DNA of 64,000 bases. Source: Pseudomonas frederiksbergensis (lineage in GTDB: Bacteria; Pseudomonadota; Gammaproteobacteria; Pseudomonadales; Pseudomonadaceae). The notes under the pieces are model-generated. The model was not told where the DNA came from. It ran no database searches and saw only the letters and a program-made list of their open reading frames with translations. The stretch is taken from the NCBI RefSeq assembly GCF_900105495.1, contig NZ_FNTF01000002.1, forward strand, positions 1,153,501 through 1,217,500, written 5' to 3'. How positions within the stretch are numbered: position 1 is the stretch's first letter; every line of letters begins with the position of its first letter. Both the position numbers and the translations under genes were made by a program. Shown piece after piece: positions 48,712-57,979 of this stretch.

Positions 48712-48957
48712 ATGCAATATGTTCTGGCCGACCTGGCTGTCAGTGTGTCTGAGTTGAAGAAAAACCCATCTGCGGTTTTCAGCGGCGCCCATGGTGGGCC
48801 CGTTGCAGTGCTGAATCACAATCGAGTAATGGGCTACATGGTCCCGGCCGATGTTTTCGAGGCCATGATGGAACGCCTCGATGACCTTGAATTGGCAGAA
48901 ATCGTTCGCTCGCGCAGGCATGAAACGCCGATCCCGGTAAATCTGGATGACCTATAA
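48712..48957 (+). CDS. Phd/YefM-family antitoxin
   Basis: This 81-residue DNA-binding antitoxin of the Phd/YefM (StbD-like) type has ADLAVSVSELKKNPSAVFSGAHGGPVAVLNHNRVMGYMV as the N-terminal dimerisation/DNA-binding part and an acidic C-terminus (PVNLDDL) that would wrap the toxin. Its last 11 bp overlap the toxin gene, the usual antitoxin-first order. The toxin reading frame is interrupted. Confidence 0.88.
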   Translation: MQYVLADLAVSVSELKKNPSAVFSGAHGGPVAVLNHNRVMGYMVPADVFEAMMERLDDLELAEIVRSRRHETPIPVNLDDL

Positions 48958-49276
48958 GCTCGAATTCCTGCCGTCTGCACGCAAGGAGTGGGACAAACTG
49001 GGTCATACATTGCGCGAGCAATTCAAAAAGAAACTGGCAGAGTGACTTGAACTCCCGCGAGTGCCCTCAGATTCACTCCATGGAATGCCTGACTGCTACA
49101 AAATCAAGCTGCGGTCATCGGGGTACAGGTTGGTGTATGAGGTTATTGATGAGCGTGTAGTCGTTTCCGTGGTGGCGGTAGGTAAGCGTGAGCGCAGCGC
49201 TGTTTATGATCGAGCCAAGAAACGTGGCAGCTGGGAAAGCGGACGAACGCAAGGCCCGAACGAGGGCAAACCCTGA
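48947..49276 (+). pseudogene. RelE-family toxin interrupted by an in-frame stop
   Basis: The frame opens at ATG 48947 (MTYKLEFLPSARKEWDKLG) and meets TGA at 49043-49045 (codon 33). It then continues in the same frame with LELPRVPSDSLHGMPDCYKI and RSSGYRLVYEVIDERVVVSVVAVGKRERSAVY, the second half of a RelE/ParE toxin. Homologues carry arginine at the stop position, so a single C-to-T change of CGA to TGA explains it. The catalytic-surface residues downstream (R-S-S-G-Y-R-L-V-Y) are intact. A downstream GTG (49061) might give a fragment, but it would lack the N-terminal helices. Confidence 0.88.
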
Positions 49277-49358
49277 GGCCGTTGCTATGCTTTGACTTGA
49301 TGAGGTTGCGCGTTGACCTCATCAATCAAGGCTCGTGTTGGTCATGGGGATTCCAATA

Positions 49359-49997
49359 ATGAAAAACCCTTATGCTCCCGGCTTCTGGTGCGCTATAGCG
49401 GCATTGGTGTTGCTGTCGGCCACCTATTTCTACGGCATCATGCTGGCTCACCAGATCGACACGGCGCTGGTGTTCCTCGACAGCGCCGCGGCATTGATTG
49501 CCGTGATGGCAATCGTGGTGGTGGCCTGGGCGTCGGTCCAGGGTCAGCGCATCAAGAAAAGACAGCTCGAACAAGGCAAGACCCTGGTGCTGATCTGGGA
49601 CACCAAGGTTGCGCTGCGCCGTGTTGAAACGGTGTTCGATCGGTATTTCTGGGGCAGTTACTGGCAACCGGGCCGTACGTTCCAGGAAGTCATGGGCGAA
49701 CTGACCGGCACACCGCTGGAAAAAAGCCTCGAAAACCTGAAAAAACAATGCCAGGCGCTGGACAAGCAAGTGGCCGAGGAGGGCTGGCACTGGCTCAATA
49801 ACGCCCGTGAACTCTCCGATGTCGCCACCGCCATGGCCCGCGAACGCTATCAACTGGACTTCTGCGACCCGCGCTCGGAATCCCCCAGCGGCACGGCGGT
49901 GATCAATCGCGACTTCGAAGTGCTGGTCTATACATGGACCGCACGGCTCAAGAGTTTTGATCATCAGCTTGATGAGATTGAAACGCAGTATTCCTGA
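49359..49997 (+). CDS. Hypothetical membrane protein with two N-terminal helices
   Basis: I do not recognise this 212-residue protein. Two hydrophobic helices (about 8-30 and 38-60) are followed by a basic segment (QRIKKRQLEQGK) and a cytoplasmic, mainly helical domain with conserved-looking W and Y residues (VFDRYFWGSYWQPG). I choose ATG 49359, with GGGGA about 8 nt upstream; in-frame GTG 49335 and ATG 49344 are alternatives. It is transcribed alone, between the TA remnant and a REP pair. Confidence 0.7.
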   Translation: MKNPYAPGFWCAIAALVLLSATYFYGIMLAHQIDTALVFLDSAAALIAVMAIVVVAWASVQGQRIKKRQLEQGKTLVLIWDTKVALRRVETVFDRYFWGSYWQPGRTFQEVMGELTGTPLEKSLENLKKQCQALDKQVAEEGWHWLNNARELSDVATAMARERYQLDFCDPRSESPSGTAVINRDFEVLVYTWTARLKSFDHQLDEIETQYS

Positions 49998-50017
49998 TCG
50001 GTGTTGGCAGGACTGGC

Positions 50018-50097
50018 GCCATCGCGAGCAGGCTCGCTCCCACATGGGTTATGTGTCGATCACGACACCCTGTAGGCGCGAGCCTGCTCGCGATGGC
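50018..50097. repeat. REP pair (inverted)
   Basis: Arms at 50018-50046 and 50070-50097 are of the GCGAGCAGGCTCGCTCCCAC family, with a 23-bp spacer. Confidence 0.9.
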
Positions 50098-50287
50098 GAT
50101 TTCATATCCGCCGAAACTCTCAACCCCTGTGTACGGTCCATAGACACTCTTTCACCTTTAATCATTGGGTCGCCCGGTGCGCCTGATGCTAATCTGCACC
50201 GCACTTTTACGCAGTCGTGACCGTAACCCGTCAGGGTTCAGGGAAGACGACCACACCTCCAAACAACGGACATTGATCGGGTCATTC

Positions 50288-51793
50288 ATGAATAAATCAG
50301 CAGGCGTGCTTCTTGGAATCGTCGTTGCCATCGGCGCAATCAGCGCCGGCGGTGCCTGGTACACCGGCACCAAACTCGAAGGTGTGCTGAACACCTCCAT
50401 CGCCGACGCCAACAAAGAGCTGCAAGCTGCGCTGGTCGGTTCCAACGGCACGGCGTCGCTGGAGCTGGTGTCGCTGGAGCGCCATGTGTTCAGCAGCACC
50501 GCGCATTACCGCCTCAAGGGCGAAGGCGAGATGTTCGGTGAAGCACCGGTGGAGTTGCTGTTCGTCGATCGCATCGAACACGGCCCGCTGCCGTTTTCGC
50601 GCCTGGTGTCGCTGAAGTGGCTGCCGGTCCTGGCCACCAGTCACTACGAACTGGAAAGAACTCCGACCACCGAGAAGTGGTTCGTCGCCGCCAAGGACAA
50701 ATCGCCACTCACGGGCGTGGTCAACATCGGTTACGACAATGCCACCAACGGCACCCTGCAATTGCTGCCGCTGGACGTGGCGCTTGACGACAAGTCCAAC
50801 CTGAAGTTCTCCGGGCTGAACCTCGATGTCGCCGCCAGCGCTCAAGCGCAGAAGGTCAAGGCCAACGGTTACATGGACAGCCTGACACTGAGCACGGTGG
50901 CTGAAGATCAGACGCCGGTGAAGGTCGAACTGCATGGTCTGACCGTGGCCAGCAACCTGACAAAAAGCACCTACGGCTACTACACCGGCGAAAACACCGT
51001 CGAGCTGACCGACAGCAAGACCACCTTCGGCGCCAAGCAGTCGGTCTTGGGCTTCAAGAAATTTGAAATGAAAAACCAGACCGAGGAATCCGGCACCAGC
51101 GCTTCGGGCCGTGCCGATTACAAGGTCGGTGAGGTGTCCCTGAACGGCAAGGTTGTCGGGTCTGCGCAGATGGCCATGAGCCTGAAGAACCTCGACATCC
51201 CGGCAACCATGTCGCTGATGCAGATTTACCAGACCAAACTGCAACCGTACGAGAGGGCCGCCGCCGAGGCCGTGGCTGCGGGTGAACCGGCGCCAGAGCT
51301 GGTCCTGACCCCGGCCGAAGAGGCGCAGGTCAAAACCGACCTGGAGAAACTGCTGGCTGCCGGTCCGCAGGTTGCCCTGGAGAACCTGTCGTTCAACACT
51401 GCCAATGGCGAAAGCCGCGCCAATCTGGTGCTCAACCTGACCAAGCCACAATCCATGGACCTGCCGCCGGACCAGTTGGCCCAACAACTGATCGCGCTGC
51501 TGGACGTCAACGTGAAAGTGTCCAAGCCAATGCTCGTTGACCTGCTGAGCGTGCAGTCGCAAATCGACGGTCAGACCGACGCCAAGCTTATCGCCGACCA
51601 GGCCACCGCCACCGCCGACATGTTTGGCAGCATGGCCGTCGGTACGCAGTTGGCAAAACTGGAAGACAACAACATCGTCGCCAAACTGCACTACGCCAAT
51701 AATCAGGTGGAATTCAACGGCCAGAAGATGACCGTCGAAGAGTTTGTCGGGTTTGTCATGAGCAAATTCGGCGGGAATGTCGCCGTCGAGTAA
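50288..51793 (+). CDS. DUF945/YdgA-family protein
   Basis: This 501-residue envelope protein has an N-terminal hydrophobic segment (MNKSAGVLLGIVVAIGAISA) that acts as signal anchor. The extended mostly-beta periplasmic region follows the YdgA (DUF945) pattern: GAWYTGTKLEGVLNTSIADANKEL, later LEDNNIVAKLHYANNQVEFNGQKM at the C-terminus. I start at ATG 50288; the longer frame from 50165 has no ribosome site. YdgA homologues are inner-membrane-anchored proteins of unclear function, reported to affect motility or adhesion in some species. Confidence 0.88.
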   Translation: MNKSAGVLLGIVVAIGAISAGGAWYTGTKLEGVLNTSIADANKELQAALVGSNGTASLELVSLERHVFSSTAHYRLKGEGEMFGEAPVELLFVDRIEHGPLPFSRLVSLKWLPVLATSHYELERTPTTEKWFVAAKDKSPLTGVVNIGYDNATNGTLQLLPLDVALDDKSNLKFSGLNLDVAASAQAQKVKANGYMDSLTLSTVAEDQTPVKVELHGLTVASNLTKSTYGYYTGENTVELTDSKTTFGAKQSVLGFKKFEMKNQTEESGTSASGRADYKVGEVSLNGKVVGSAQMAMSLKNLDIPATMSLMQIYQTKLQPYERAAAEAVAAGEPAPELVLTPAEEAQVKTDLEKLLAAGPQVALENLSFNTANGESRANLVLNLTKPQSMDLPPDQLAQQLIALLDVNVKVSKPMLVDLLSVQSQIDGQTDAKLIADQATATADMFGSMAVGTQLAKLEDNNIVAKLHYANNQVEFNGQKMTVEEFVGFVMSKFGGNVAVE

Positions 51794-51860
51794 AACCAGG
51801 GCTTACACACCAACGCCCAGCCTCTGCGCAACGCAGACGCCGGGCGTTTTGCTGTCTGGC

Positions 51861-51887
51861 TTGTGGCGAGGGAGCTTGCTCCGCTGG
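51861..51887. repeat. Single REP arm
   Basis: TTGTGGCGAGGGAGCTTGCT-type sequence with no clear inverted partner, in the short gap between the DUF945 gene and the convergent reductase gene. Confidence 0.65.
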
Positions 51888-51911
51888 AGGCCGAAGGACT
51901 CCCACATCCCG

Positions 51912-53441
51912 TTAATTCAAGTCCCGAACCAACCGCCACGCCTCATCCACCGACAACGGCTGTTTCATCCGTTCGGCGAGCAGCGCTATTGCGCGTTCTT
52001 CATCGCATGCCACTGCGGCGACCACCAATCCGTCCTTGCCGAACAGGCCGATAAAAGGGGGATGGTCAGGGTCGCCTTTGAACTCGACCTCGTCCCAGGT
52101 CGCGGCGTGCCCAAGGTAGTCGTAGTTTTTACCGAAGTGCCAGGTCCAGAAATAGGGCACGTCGAGGTAATGCTCGTCGCCGCCGAGCATGTTCATCGCC
52201 GCGATCCGTGCCTGTTGCTGTGCCAGGCGCCAATGTTCGATCCGTTGGGGCTGGCCGTTGAGCGGGAAGGTGGCGATATCGCCGGCGGCCCAAAGCCCAT
52301 CGGTCACGCGCATCCCGCCGTCGACCTTCAGCGACTGGTCTTTTTCCAGAGGAAGGCCGGTAAATGCAGCGGTTGCCGGGCTGACGCCAATGCCGACCAA
52401 CACCAGATCCGCCGGTAAACGTTGACCGTTGTCCAGGCGCACCGCTTCGACCCTGGCGGTGCCTTCGATGTGCGTTGCATTGCCATCCGTATGAAACACC
52501 ACGCCATTGGCTTCGTGCAGGGCACGAATCGCCTTGCCGACGGCCTCGCCAAACTGTTTGGCAAAAGGCACGGCGTGGCGGGCCAGAACGGTGACGTCCA
52601 GGCCGAGTTGACGCAAGGAGGACGCGGATTCCATGGCGATGAAACTGTCGCCGATGATCACCGCTCGTTGGCCTGGTTTTGCCGAACCCAGAATCCGCTG
52701 CGCCTGATCCTTCGAACGCAGCACGAACACCTGCGGCAGCTCGGCGCCAGGCAGCGTAAGCGGGTTGGGTGTGCCACCGGTGGCGAGCAGGGCCGCGTCG
52801 TAGCTCAGGGATTGACCATCAGCCAGGCGCAACGTTTTGTTCGCCGCGTCCAGGCTCGCCACTTCGGCGTTTATTCGTTCAATACGCTGTTCGCGGTAAA
52901 AGTCTTCATCACGCAACGGCGGGACTTCTTCTGGCGGCATCTGCCCGGCAATCACGAATTTGCTCAAGACCGTGCGGTCGTAACCGGCGCCGGTTTCACG
53001 GTCGATCAACAGCACCCGGCCACCGAAGCCCTTTTCGCGCAACGCCGCCGCGCACGCCGTGCCTGCGGCGCCGGCACCGATGATCACAAACGTTCGCTCG
53101 TCGTCCGCCGGAGGGGTATGAGCGTCGGACATGGGTTGATCGTCGACCCAGACCTCGTCATCGAGTATTTCCAGCCGATAGCGCTTGAGGCTGTCCAGAG
53201 ACGGCGGTTCGCACAGCGCACCGTCCTCGATCCGATACGCAGCCTTGTGCCACGGGCAGATCAACCGTCCGTGGCACAGAGCGCCTTCGGCCAGCGGTGC
53301 CCCGGCATGGGGGCATTCGCCCTGAAAGGCGCGCAGATGATCGCCCACCCGCAGCAGGACAATTTTCGTGTCCGCGCTCTGGACTTCAAGGCCCCGGTTT
53401 TCGGGCACATCGGCGAAACGGGCGACGCGGTGCAGTGCCAT
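51912..53441 (-). CDS. Rieske-type [2Fe-2S] / FAD-dependent NAD(P)H oxidoreductase
   Basis: This 509-residue two-domain reductase carries an N-terminal Rieske ferredoxin (residues 1-103) with cluster ligands C43-P-H45 and C62-P-W-H65. A pyridine-nucleotide-disulfide-type flavoprotein follows: FAD Rossmann motif VIIGAGAAGTACAAAL (about 118-133), an NAD(P) motif around AVIIGDSFIAMESASSL, and the second FAD motif LWAAGDIATFP. A reductase C-terminal domain follows (YFWTWHFGKNYDYLG). The architecture matches AIFM3/Nfr-like proteins and self-sufficient ferredoxin reductases. It is cytoplasmic; its electron acceptor is unknown. It is transcribed alone. Confidence 0.9.
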   Translation of the reverse strand: MALHRVARFADVPENRGLEVQSADTKIVLLRVGDHLRAFQGECPHAGAPLAEGALCHGRLICPWHKAAYRIEDGALCEPPSLDSLKRYRLEILDDEVWVDDQPMSDAHTPPADDERTFVIIGAGAAGTACAAALREKGFGGRVLLIDRETGAGYDRTVLSKFVIAGQMPPEEVPPLRDEDFYREQRIERINAEVASLDAANKTLRLADGQSLSYDAALLATGGTPNPLTLPGAELPQVFVLRSKDQAQRILGSAKPGQRAVIIGDSFIAMESASSLRQLGLDVTVLARHAVPFAKQFGEAVGKAIRALHEANGVVFHTDGNATHIEGTARVEAVRLDNGQRLPADLVLVGIGVSPATAAFTGLPLEKDQSLKVDGGMRVTDGLWAAGDIATFPLNGQPQRIEHWRLAQQQARIAAMNMLGGDEHYLDVPYFWTWHFGKNYDYLGHAATWDEVEFKGDPDHPPFIGLFGKDGLVVAAVACDEERAIALLAERMKQPLSVDEAWRLVRDLN

Positions 53442-53580
53442 GATCGCTCTCCAGGCAAGCGTTTCACTTAAGAGTTTGGCGCTTATCTTGAGGTTCAGCC
53501 AATTGCCGCTGCCACCGAATGAACGGTCCGGCTATAGTTTGCCCGCCGACGACGGCCCCACCCGCACAAGGTGCTCCGGT

Positions 53581-54141
53581 ATGACCCGTTTGACCTCTCT
53601 GAACCCTTGGCTGGCGGCCATTGCAGTCGCCCTTTGCGTGCAGTTTCCGGCGCAGGCCCAGGAACGTTTTACCCTGAACATCCCAGGTGTTTCCGATGAC
53701 CGACTGTTCACGGTCGCCGCCGCCAGCGATGCCCCGGGTTGTGGCGGGCACAACGCGTCACCGGCACTGAATTGGAACGCCGGGCCGGCGGGCACGTTGA
53801 GTTATGCCATCGTCATGCACGATCCTGACGGCCAAAAAGGCCAAGGCGTCGATCACTGGGTGCATTACGGTATCAAAGCCACGACTCATCAGATTGCCGC
53901 TGGTGTTGGCGCAAAATCCGCCCTTGAAGGCGTCGGTGGCACCAACAGCAAAGGCACCACCGGTTATGTCGGCCCTTGCCCGCCGGTCGGCGACAGCGCG
54001 CACCACTACATCATCCAGCTCTATGCACTGGACCTGGCGCCGCAAGCCCTGCCCGCCGGCCTGACGCGCGCGCAGCTACTGGAAAAAATCAAAGGCCATG
54101 TGCTGAAAAACAGCAGTGTGGTGCGGCGTTATCACCGCTGA
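53581..54141 (+). CDS. PEBP/YbhB-family protein, periplasmic
   Basis: This 186-residue protein has a signal peptide (about 1-26, ...VQFPAQAQ) followed by the phosphatidylethanolamine-binding-protein fold. D-P-D-G near residue 80, GVDHWVHYGI and GPCPPVGDSAHHYIIQLYALD are the conserved PEBP ligand-site segments. The ATG at 53581 follows a promoter-like gap from the divergent reductase gene. The YbhB/YbcL family is widely conserved with no settled bacterial function. Confidence 0.88.
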   Translation: MTRLTSLNPWLAAIAVALCVQFPAQAQERFTLNIPGVSDDRLFTVAAASDAPGCGGHNASPALNWNAGPAGTLSYAIVMHDPDGQKGQGVDHWVHYGIKATTHQIAAGVGAKSALEGVGGTNSKGTTGYVGPCPPVGDSAHHYIIQLYALDLAPQALPAGLTRAQLLEKIKGHVLKNSSVVRRYHR

Positions 54142-54229
54142 AATTAATTTTCGGCCGGTTTAACCCGAACCTGAAGAGGGGCTCGTCTCAGAGGATGAAT
54201 GGATCAATTTCCACCTGAGGTCAGCCCCC

Positions 54230-55932
54230 ATGTCCCTCCCTCTGCATTTCCTCCGACCCGCCGCCCAGGGTTTCGCCGCCGGGTTGCTGCTGGCCATCGC
54301 CGGTTGCGGCGTTTCATCCAAGCCTGATTCCGCCTCGGCTGCGCCGCCGGCTAAGGGCGCGCTATCGGCTGAAACACTGGTGCGCAGCGAGGCTGTCATG
54401 GCCGACACCTCGATGGCCAAACGCAGCGTTCGCCCGGCACCAAGCTATGCGCCGCTGCCCGCGAGCGAGGCGTATCCGCAGGGCTATCAGGATGAGCAGC
54501 GGGAGCAGTATCGAGCGCTGGCGGATAACCCGATTCACAGCGTGGCCGAAGCGCCCGTCTCGACCTTCAGCGCCGACGTCGACACCGGTGCTTACGCCAA
54601 CGTCCGCCGCTTGCTCAATCAAGGGCGCCTGCCACCGGAGGGTGCGGTGCGACTGGAGGAGATGGTCAATTACTTTCCCTACGATTACGCATTGCCCACC
54701 GATGGCTCGCCCTTCGGCGTGACCACAGAGCTGGCGCCGTCACCGTGGAACCCGCATACCCGATTGCTGCGCATCGGCATCAAGGCCTCGGACCGTGCAG
54801 TTGCGCAACTGGCCCCGGCGAACCTGGTGTTTCTGGTGGACGTGTCCGGCTCGATGGACCGACGCGAGGGTTTACCGCTGGTCAAAAGCACCCTGAAATT
54901 GCTGGTCGATCAATTGCGCGAGCAGGACCGGGTTTCATTGGTCGTCTATGCCGGCGATTCGCGTGTAGTGCTGGAGCCAACGTCTGGACGCGAAAAAGCG
55001 AAAATTCGTACAGCCATCGAGCAATTAACCGCGGGTGGATCAACTGCCGGGGCGTCAGGCATCGAACTGGCCTATCAGATGGCGCAGCAGGCGTTTATTC
55101 CCAAGGGCATCAACCGCATCCTGCTGGCCACTGACGGTGACTTTAACGTCGGCATCAGCGACTTCGACAGCCTCAAGCAAATGGCTGTGGATAAACGCAA
55201 GACCGGCGTTTCCCTGACCACATTGGGTTTTGGTGTGGATAACTACAATGAACACCTGATGGAGCAGTTGGCCGATGCCGGCGACGGTAACTATGCCTAC
55301 ATCGACAACCTGCGCGAGGCACGCAAGGTGCTGGTGGATCAACTCGGCTCGACCCTCGCGGTCGTGGCGAAAAACGTGAAGCTGCAGTGGAGTTCAACCC
55401 GGCGCAGGTCAGTGAATATCGGCTGTTGGGGTATGAGAATCGCGCATTGAAGCGTGAGGATTTCAGCAACGACAAGGTCGATGCCGGTGAAATCGGCGCA
55501 GGACATACGGTGACCGCGTTGTATGAAATTGTGCCCAAGGGCGAGAAGGGCTGGCTGGAGCCGCTACGGTATGGCAATCCTGGGGCCGCTGTTTCCGAAA
55601 AGACTGGGGAATTGGCGATGTTGCGCGTGCGATATCAGTTGCCCGAAGGTGGGAACAGTCGCTTGATCGAGCGGCCGATCACTGACAGTACTGCGCCAGC
55701 CAGTGAAGACCTGCGATTTGCCGCGGCCGTGGCGGCGTTTTCCCAGCAGCTCAAGGACGGGCGTTATACCGGTGATTTCAGCCTGAAGGACACCGAGGCT
55801 TTGGCGCGTGGTGCGCGGGGCGAGGATCGATTCGGTCTGCGCGCTGAGTTCGTGCAATTGGTGGAGTTGGCGCAAAGTCTGCGAACCACGAGCGCATCGA
55901 ACAGTGAGCCGCTTAAAGGAGGCTACAACTGA
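54230..55932 (+). pseudogene. YfbK-like VWA lipoprotein gene split by a one-base deletion
   Basis: The first frame (54230-55450) encodes a lipoprotein (LLLAIAGC), a YfbK-type linker and a von Willebrand A domain with intact MIDAS (D-V-S-G-S) and TDGDFN. After VVAKNVKLQ at about 55385 it goes out of frame and ends in an unrelated tail (WSSTRRRSVNIGCWG). From 55387 the +1 frame continues exactly where the protein should go on (VEFNPAQVSEYRLLGYENRALKRED), the DUF3520 C-terminal domain, to 55932. Restoring one G (CTGCAG-GTGGAG) joins them into about 568 residues. It may be a true frameshift or a sequencing error. A sigma factor follows directly. Confidence 0.85.
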
Positions 55933-55933
55933 A

Positions 55934-56500
55934 ATGTCAGCGCCTGAATCGAGCGACGAATCGCTGCTGGCCCGCTATCGCGCAGGCGACGGGCCGGCGT
56001 TCGAGATTTTGTACGCCCGCCACCGCCAAGGACTCTACCGATTCCTGCTCGGCCTGAGCGGCAAGTCCGAACTGGCGGAAGAGGTTTACCAGGACACCTG
56101 GCTTAGCCTGATCCGCAGCACCAGTCAGCCACAAGGCCGGGCGAATTTTCGTACCTGGCTTTACCAGATTGCCCGCAATCGACTGATCGATCACTGGCGC
56201 AAACACGGAATCCACAACCCCTTGCACGACAGCTATGACGAACAGATCCACGCCCTGAGCGATGACGCTGCCGATCCCGAACAACTGCTGAGCCTGAGCC
56301 GCGACAGCCAGCGCCTCGAAGCGGCCCTGCAAAACCTGCCCGCTGACCAGCGCGAAGTGTTCCTGCTGCGCGCCCACGGCGATCTCGACCTGCCGCAGAT
56401 CGCCACCCTCACCGAAACACCGCTGGAAACCGTCAAAAGCCGCTTGCGCTACGCCCAGCAAAAACTGCGTCGGCTGCTGGCCGAGGAGGTACTGACATGA
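55934..56500 (+). CDS. ECF-type RNA polymerase sigma factor
   Basis: This 188-residue sigma-70-family ECF protein has region 2 (about 10-85: FEILYARHRQGLYRFLLGLSG, EEVYQDTWLSLIRS, FRTWLYQIARNRLIDHWRK) and region 4 (about 125-180: LPADQREVFLLRAHGDLDLPQIA, ETVKSRLRYAQQKLRRLL). I start at ATG 55934; AAAGGAGG lies 10-17 nt upstream. It begins 1 bp after the VWA gene stop and overlaps the following gene as ATGA, so the three are co-transcribed. The membrane-anchored next product is its probable regulator. Confidence 0.9.
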   Translation: MSAPESSDESLLARYRAGDGPAFEILYARHRQGLYRFLLGLSGKSELAEEVYQDTWLSLIRSTSQPQGRANFRTWLYQIARNRLIDHWRKHGIHNPLHDSYDEQIHALSDDAADPEQLLSLSRDSQRLEAALQNLPADQREVFLLRAHGDLDLPQIATLTETPLETVKSRLRYAQQKLRRLLAEEVLT

Positions 56501-57120
56501 CTGACGCCCGTCCTACGCCAGAAGACCAAGTGTTGAAGCACTATCGTGAACACACGACCGGCGAACCGCCGGCCCATCTCGACGCGTTCCTCCTGGCTAC
56601 CGCACAGCGCGAAGTCCCGGTGCAGAAACCAGGCCTGTGGAAACGCTGGGTCCAGGCCTGCCAGAAACCCCGTTGGCAAGTTGCATTTGCCAGCCTTGTC
56701 GGTGTGGCCCTGATGCTTGCACTGGTGCAACGCACGGAGGAGCAACTGCCGAGTTACGACTTCGCGCCTGCACCTAAGGCGCCTGCACCGGCCGCCAAAA
56801 AAGAAGCATCGTCATCGGTTGCGCGTTCCATGGCTGCCCCGACCGGCGCCTTGTCCGCCCCCGCGCCTGCGGCGCCAATGGCCGATCTTGCCGCCCCAGC
56901 GCAGAGCGAATCGATCAACGCTGAAATGGCCGATGAAGCGAAGGTCAGCAAACGCTCGGCGATAGCTCCGGCCACGTTTGTCGACGATCAATTAAGGGAA
57001 GTGATCCGCCTGCAAAAGGCTGGTCAGGCTCAAGCGGCCGCTGACCTGATGGCGACCTTGCACAAACGCTTTCCCAAGGAAAATCTCACCGCCAGACTCA
57101 AGGAATTGCAGAAGGAATGA
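56497..57120 (+). CDS. Membrane-anchored probable anti-sigma factor
   Basis: This 207-residue protein starts at ATG 56497, overlapping the sigma gene stop. A soluble N-terminus (about 1-60) precedes one transmembrane helix (about 66-85, WQVAFASLVGVALMLALV). A long Ala/Pro-rich periplasmic linker and a C-terminal helical region follow. No ZAS motif (HxxxCxxC) is visible. Gene order and topology suggest an anti-sigma partner; direct evidence is lacking. Confidence 0.68.
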   Translation: MTDARPTPEDQVLKHYREHTTGEPPAHLDAFLLATAQREVPVQKPGLWKRWVQACQKPRWQVAFASLVGVALMLALVQRTEEQLPSYDFAPAPKAPAPAAKKEASSSVARSMAAPTGALSAPAPAAPMADLAAPAQSESINAEMADEAKVSKRSAIAPATFVDDQLREVIRLQKAGQAQAAADLMATLHKRFPKENLTARLKELQKE

Positions 57121-57201
57121 GGGGAACAGCGGTCGGCAAATTTGGCATCGACACCCGAAAGCGCGCACTATCGGCCCATAGCCGATGCGTTGGAGGAAGC
57201 C

Positions 57202-57411
57202 ATGGCAAAAAAAATCGACCGCATCGCCCAAATGCTCAACTGCCCGGAGAAGGGTGAGGAATTACGGCGCGCGGTGACTGAGAGTCGTAAGGAGTTTCTG
57301 CTGGCGAAGCAGGCAGAAGAAGCGTTTGAGGAAGACGTTCTTGATGATGAAGTGGTCGAGGATGAAGAAGACGATGATGAGTACGACGAGTTCGACTGGA
57401 CGACTGAATGA
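57202..57411 (+). CDS. Small acidic hypothetical protein
   Basis: 69 residues: a helical N-terminal half ([20 protein letters not shown]...RKEFLLAKQ) and a strongly acidic tail of D and E residues. GGAGG 5-6 nt upstream makes ATG 57202 the start rather than 57142. The terminator hairpin begins at its stop codon. Not recognised beyond Pseudomonas-type hypothetical proteins. Confidence 0.75.
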   Translation: MAKKIDRIAQMLNCPEKGEELRRAVTESRKEFLLAKQAEEAFEEDVLDDEVVEDEEDDDEYDEFDWTTE

Positions 57412-57435
57412 AAAAACCGCTTCGGCGGTTTTTTT
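57411..57435 (+). terminator. Intrinsic terminator
   Basis: AAAAAACCGC-TTCG-GCGGTTTTTTT hairpin directly after the small acidic gene. The UUCG tetraloop and T run make it convincing. Confidence 0.9.
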
Positions 57436-57440
57436 CAGAC

Positions 57441-57469
57441 GCAGTTGTTCGGTTAAACCGAACAACTGC
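57441..57469. repeat. Perfect 14-bp inverted repeat with a one-base centre
   Basis: GCAGTTGTTCGGTT (57441-57454) and its exact complement (57456-57469) lie between two terminators. It has no T run and is not a REP. It could be a protein-binding palindrome or a further mRNA end structure. Confidence 0.55.
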
Positions 57470-57505
57470 ATCCAGCGCCCGTCCAGAGGCTTTAACGACG
57501 CCCAC

Positions 57506-57538
57506 AAAAAAGCCCCAGACCCTGCGGTCTGAGGCTTT
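57506..57538 (-). terminator. Intrinsic terminator of the tRNA-Arg gene
   Basis: On the minus strand AAGCCTCAGACC-GCAG-GGTCTGGGGCTTTTTT is a GC-rich stem followed by a T run, 15 bp downstream of the tRNA 3' end. Confidence 0.85.
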
Positions 57539-57552
57539 CTCGTTTCTACGTA

Positions 57553-57629
57553 TGGTGCACCAGGCGGGATTCGAACCCACGACCACTGCCTTCGGAGGGC
57601 AGTACTCTATCCAGCTGAGCTACTGGTGC
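57553..57629 (-). tRNA. tRNA-Arg (anticodon CCG)
   Basis: 77-nt tRNA including an encoded CCA tail. The acceptor stem is GCACCAG/CTGGTGC. The D-arm AGCTCAGCTGGATAGAG, the anticodon stem-loop CTGCC-CTCCGAA-GGCAG (anticodon CCG) and the TTCGAAT T-loop are all standard. It decodes CGG. Confidence 0.96.
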
Positions 57630-57979
57630 AATGCGGGCGCCATGATACTCATATGCACTGCGGGCGTCCATGCTGCTGAATCGCCTGCGGTTTTCCAAAG
57701 CGTAACCTGTGTTTGCTACGTTGATCAGAAAAATTAGGCAAATGCGGCGTTTTCGTTCTTTTTTTCGAACGCCCTATTGTCCTTTCCCAGCATTGATCCT
57801 AGGATTCGTTCGAGATATCAAACGCTCTTGTCTGGGTGCTGAACCGCACGAGTTTCAATCAGTGCGCTATTTATGTGCTTCAGCCCGGTGAATGATTTCC
57901 CTGACGGCAGCCTTTAAGGCGCCTTTCTACAATCATAATTCGCTCCGCGCTTGCCGCGGTGCTGTTAAGGAAAGCCGAC
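57630..57979. other. Intergenic region between tRNA-Arg and gabD
   Basis: 350 bp with no convincing gene. It contains promoter sequence for the tRNA (leftward) and for gabD (rightward). A short AT-rich block lies at 57725-57775. I see no clear sigma-54 or ANR motif. Confidence 0.5.
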
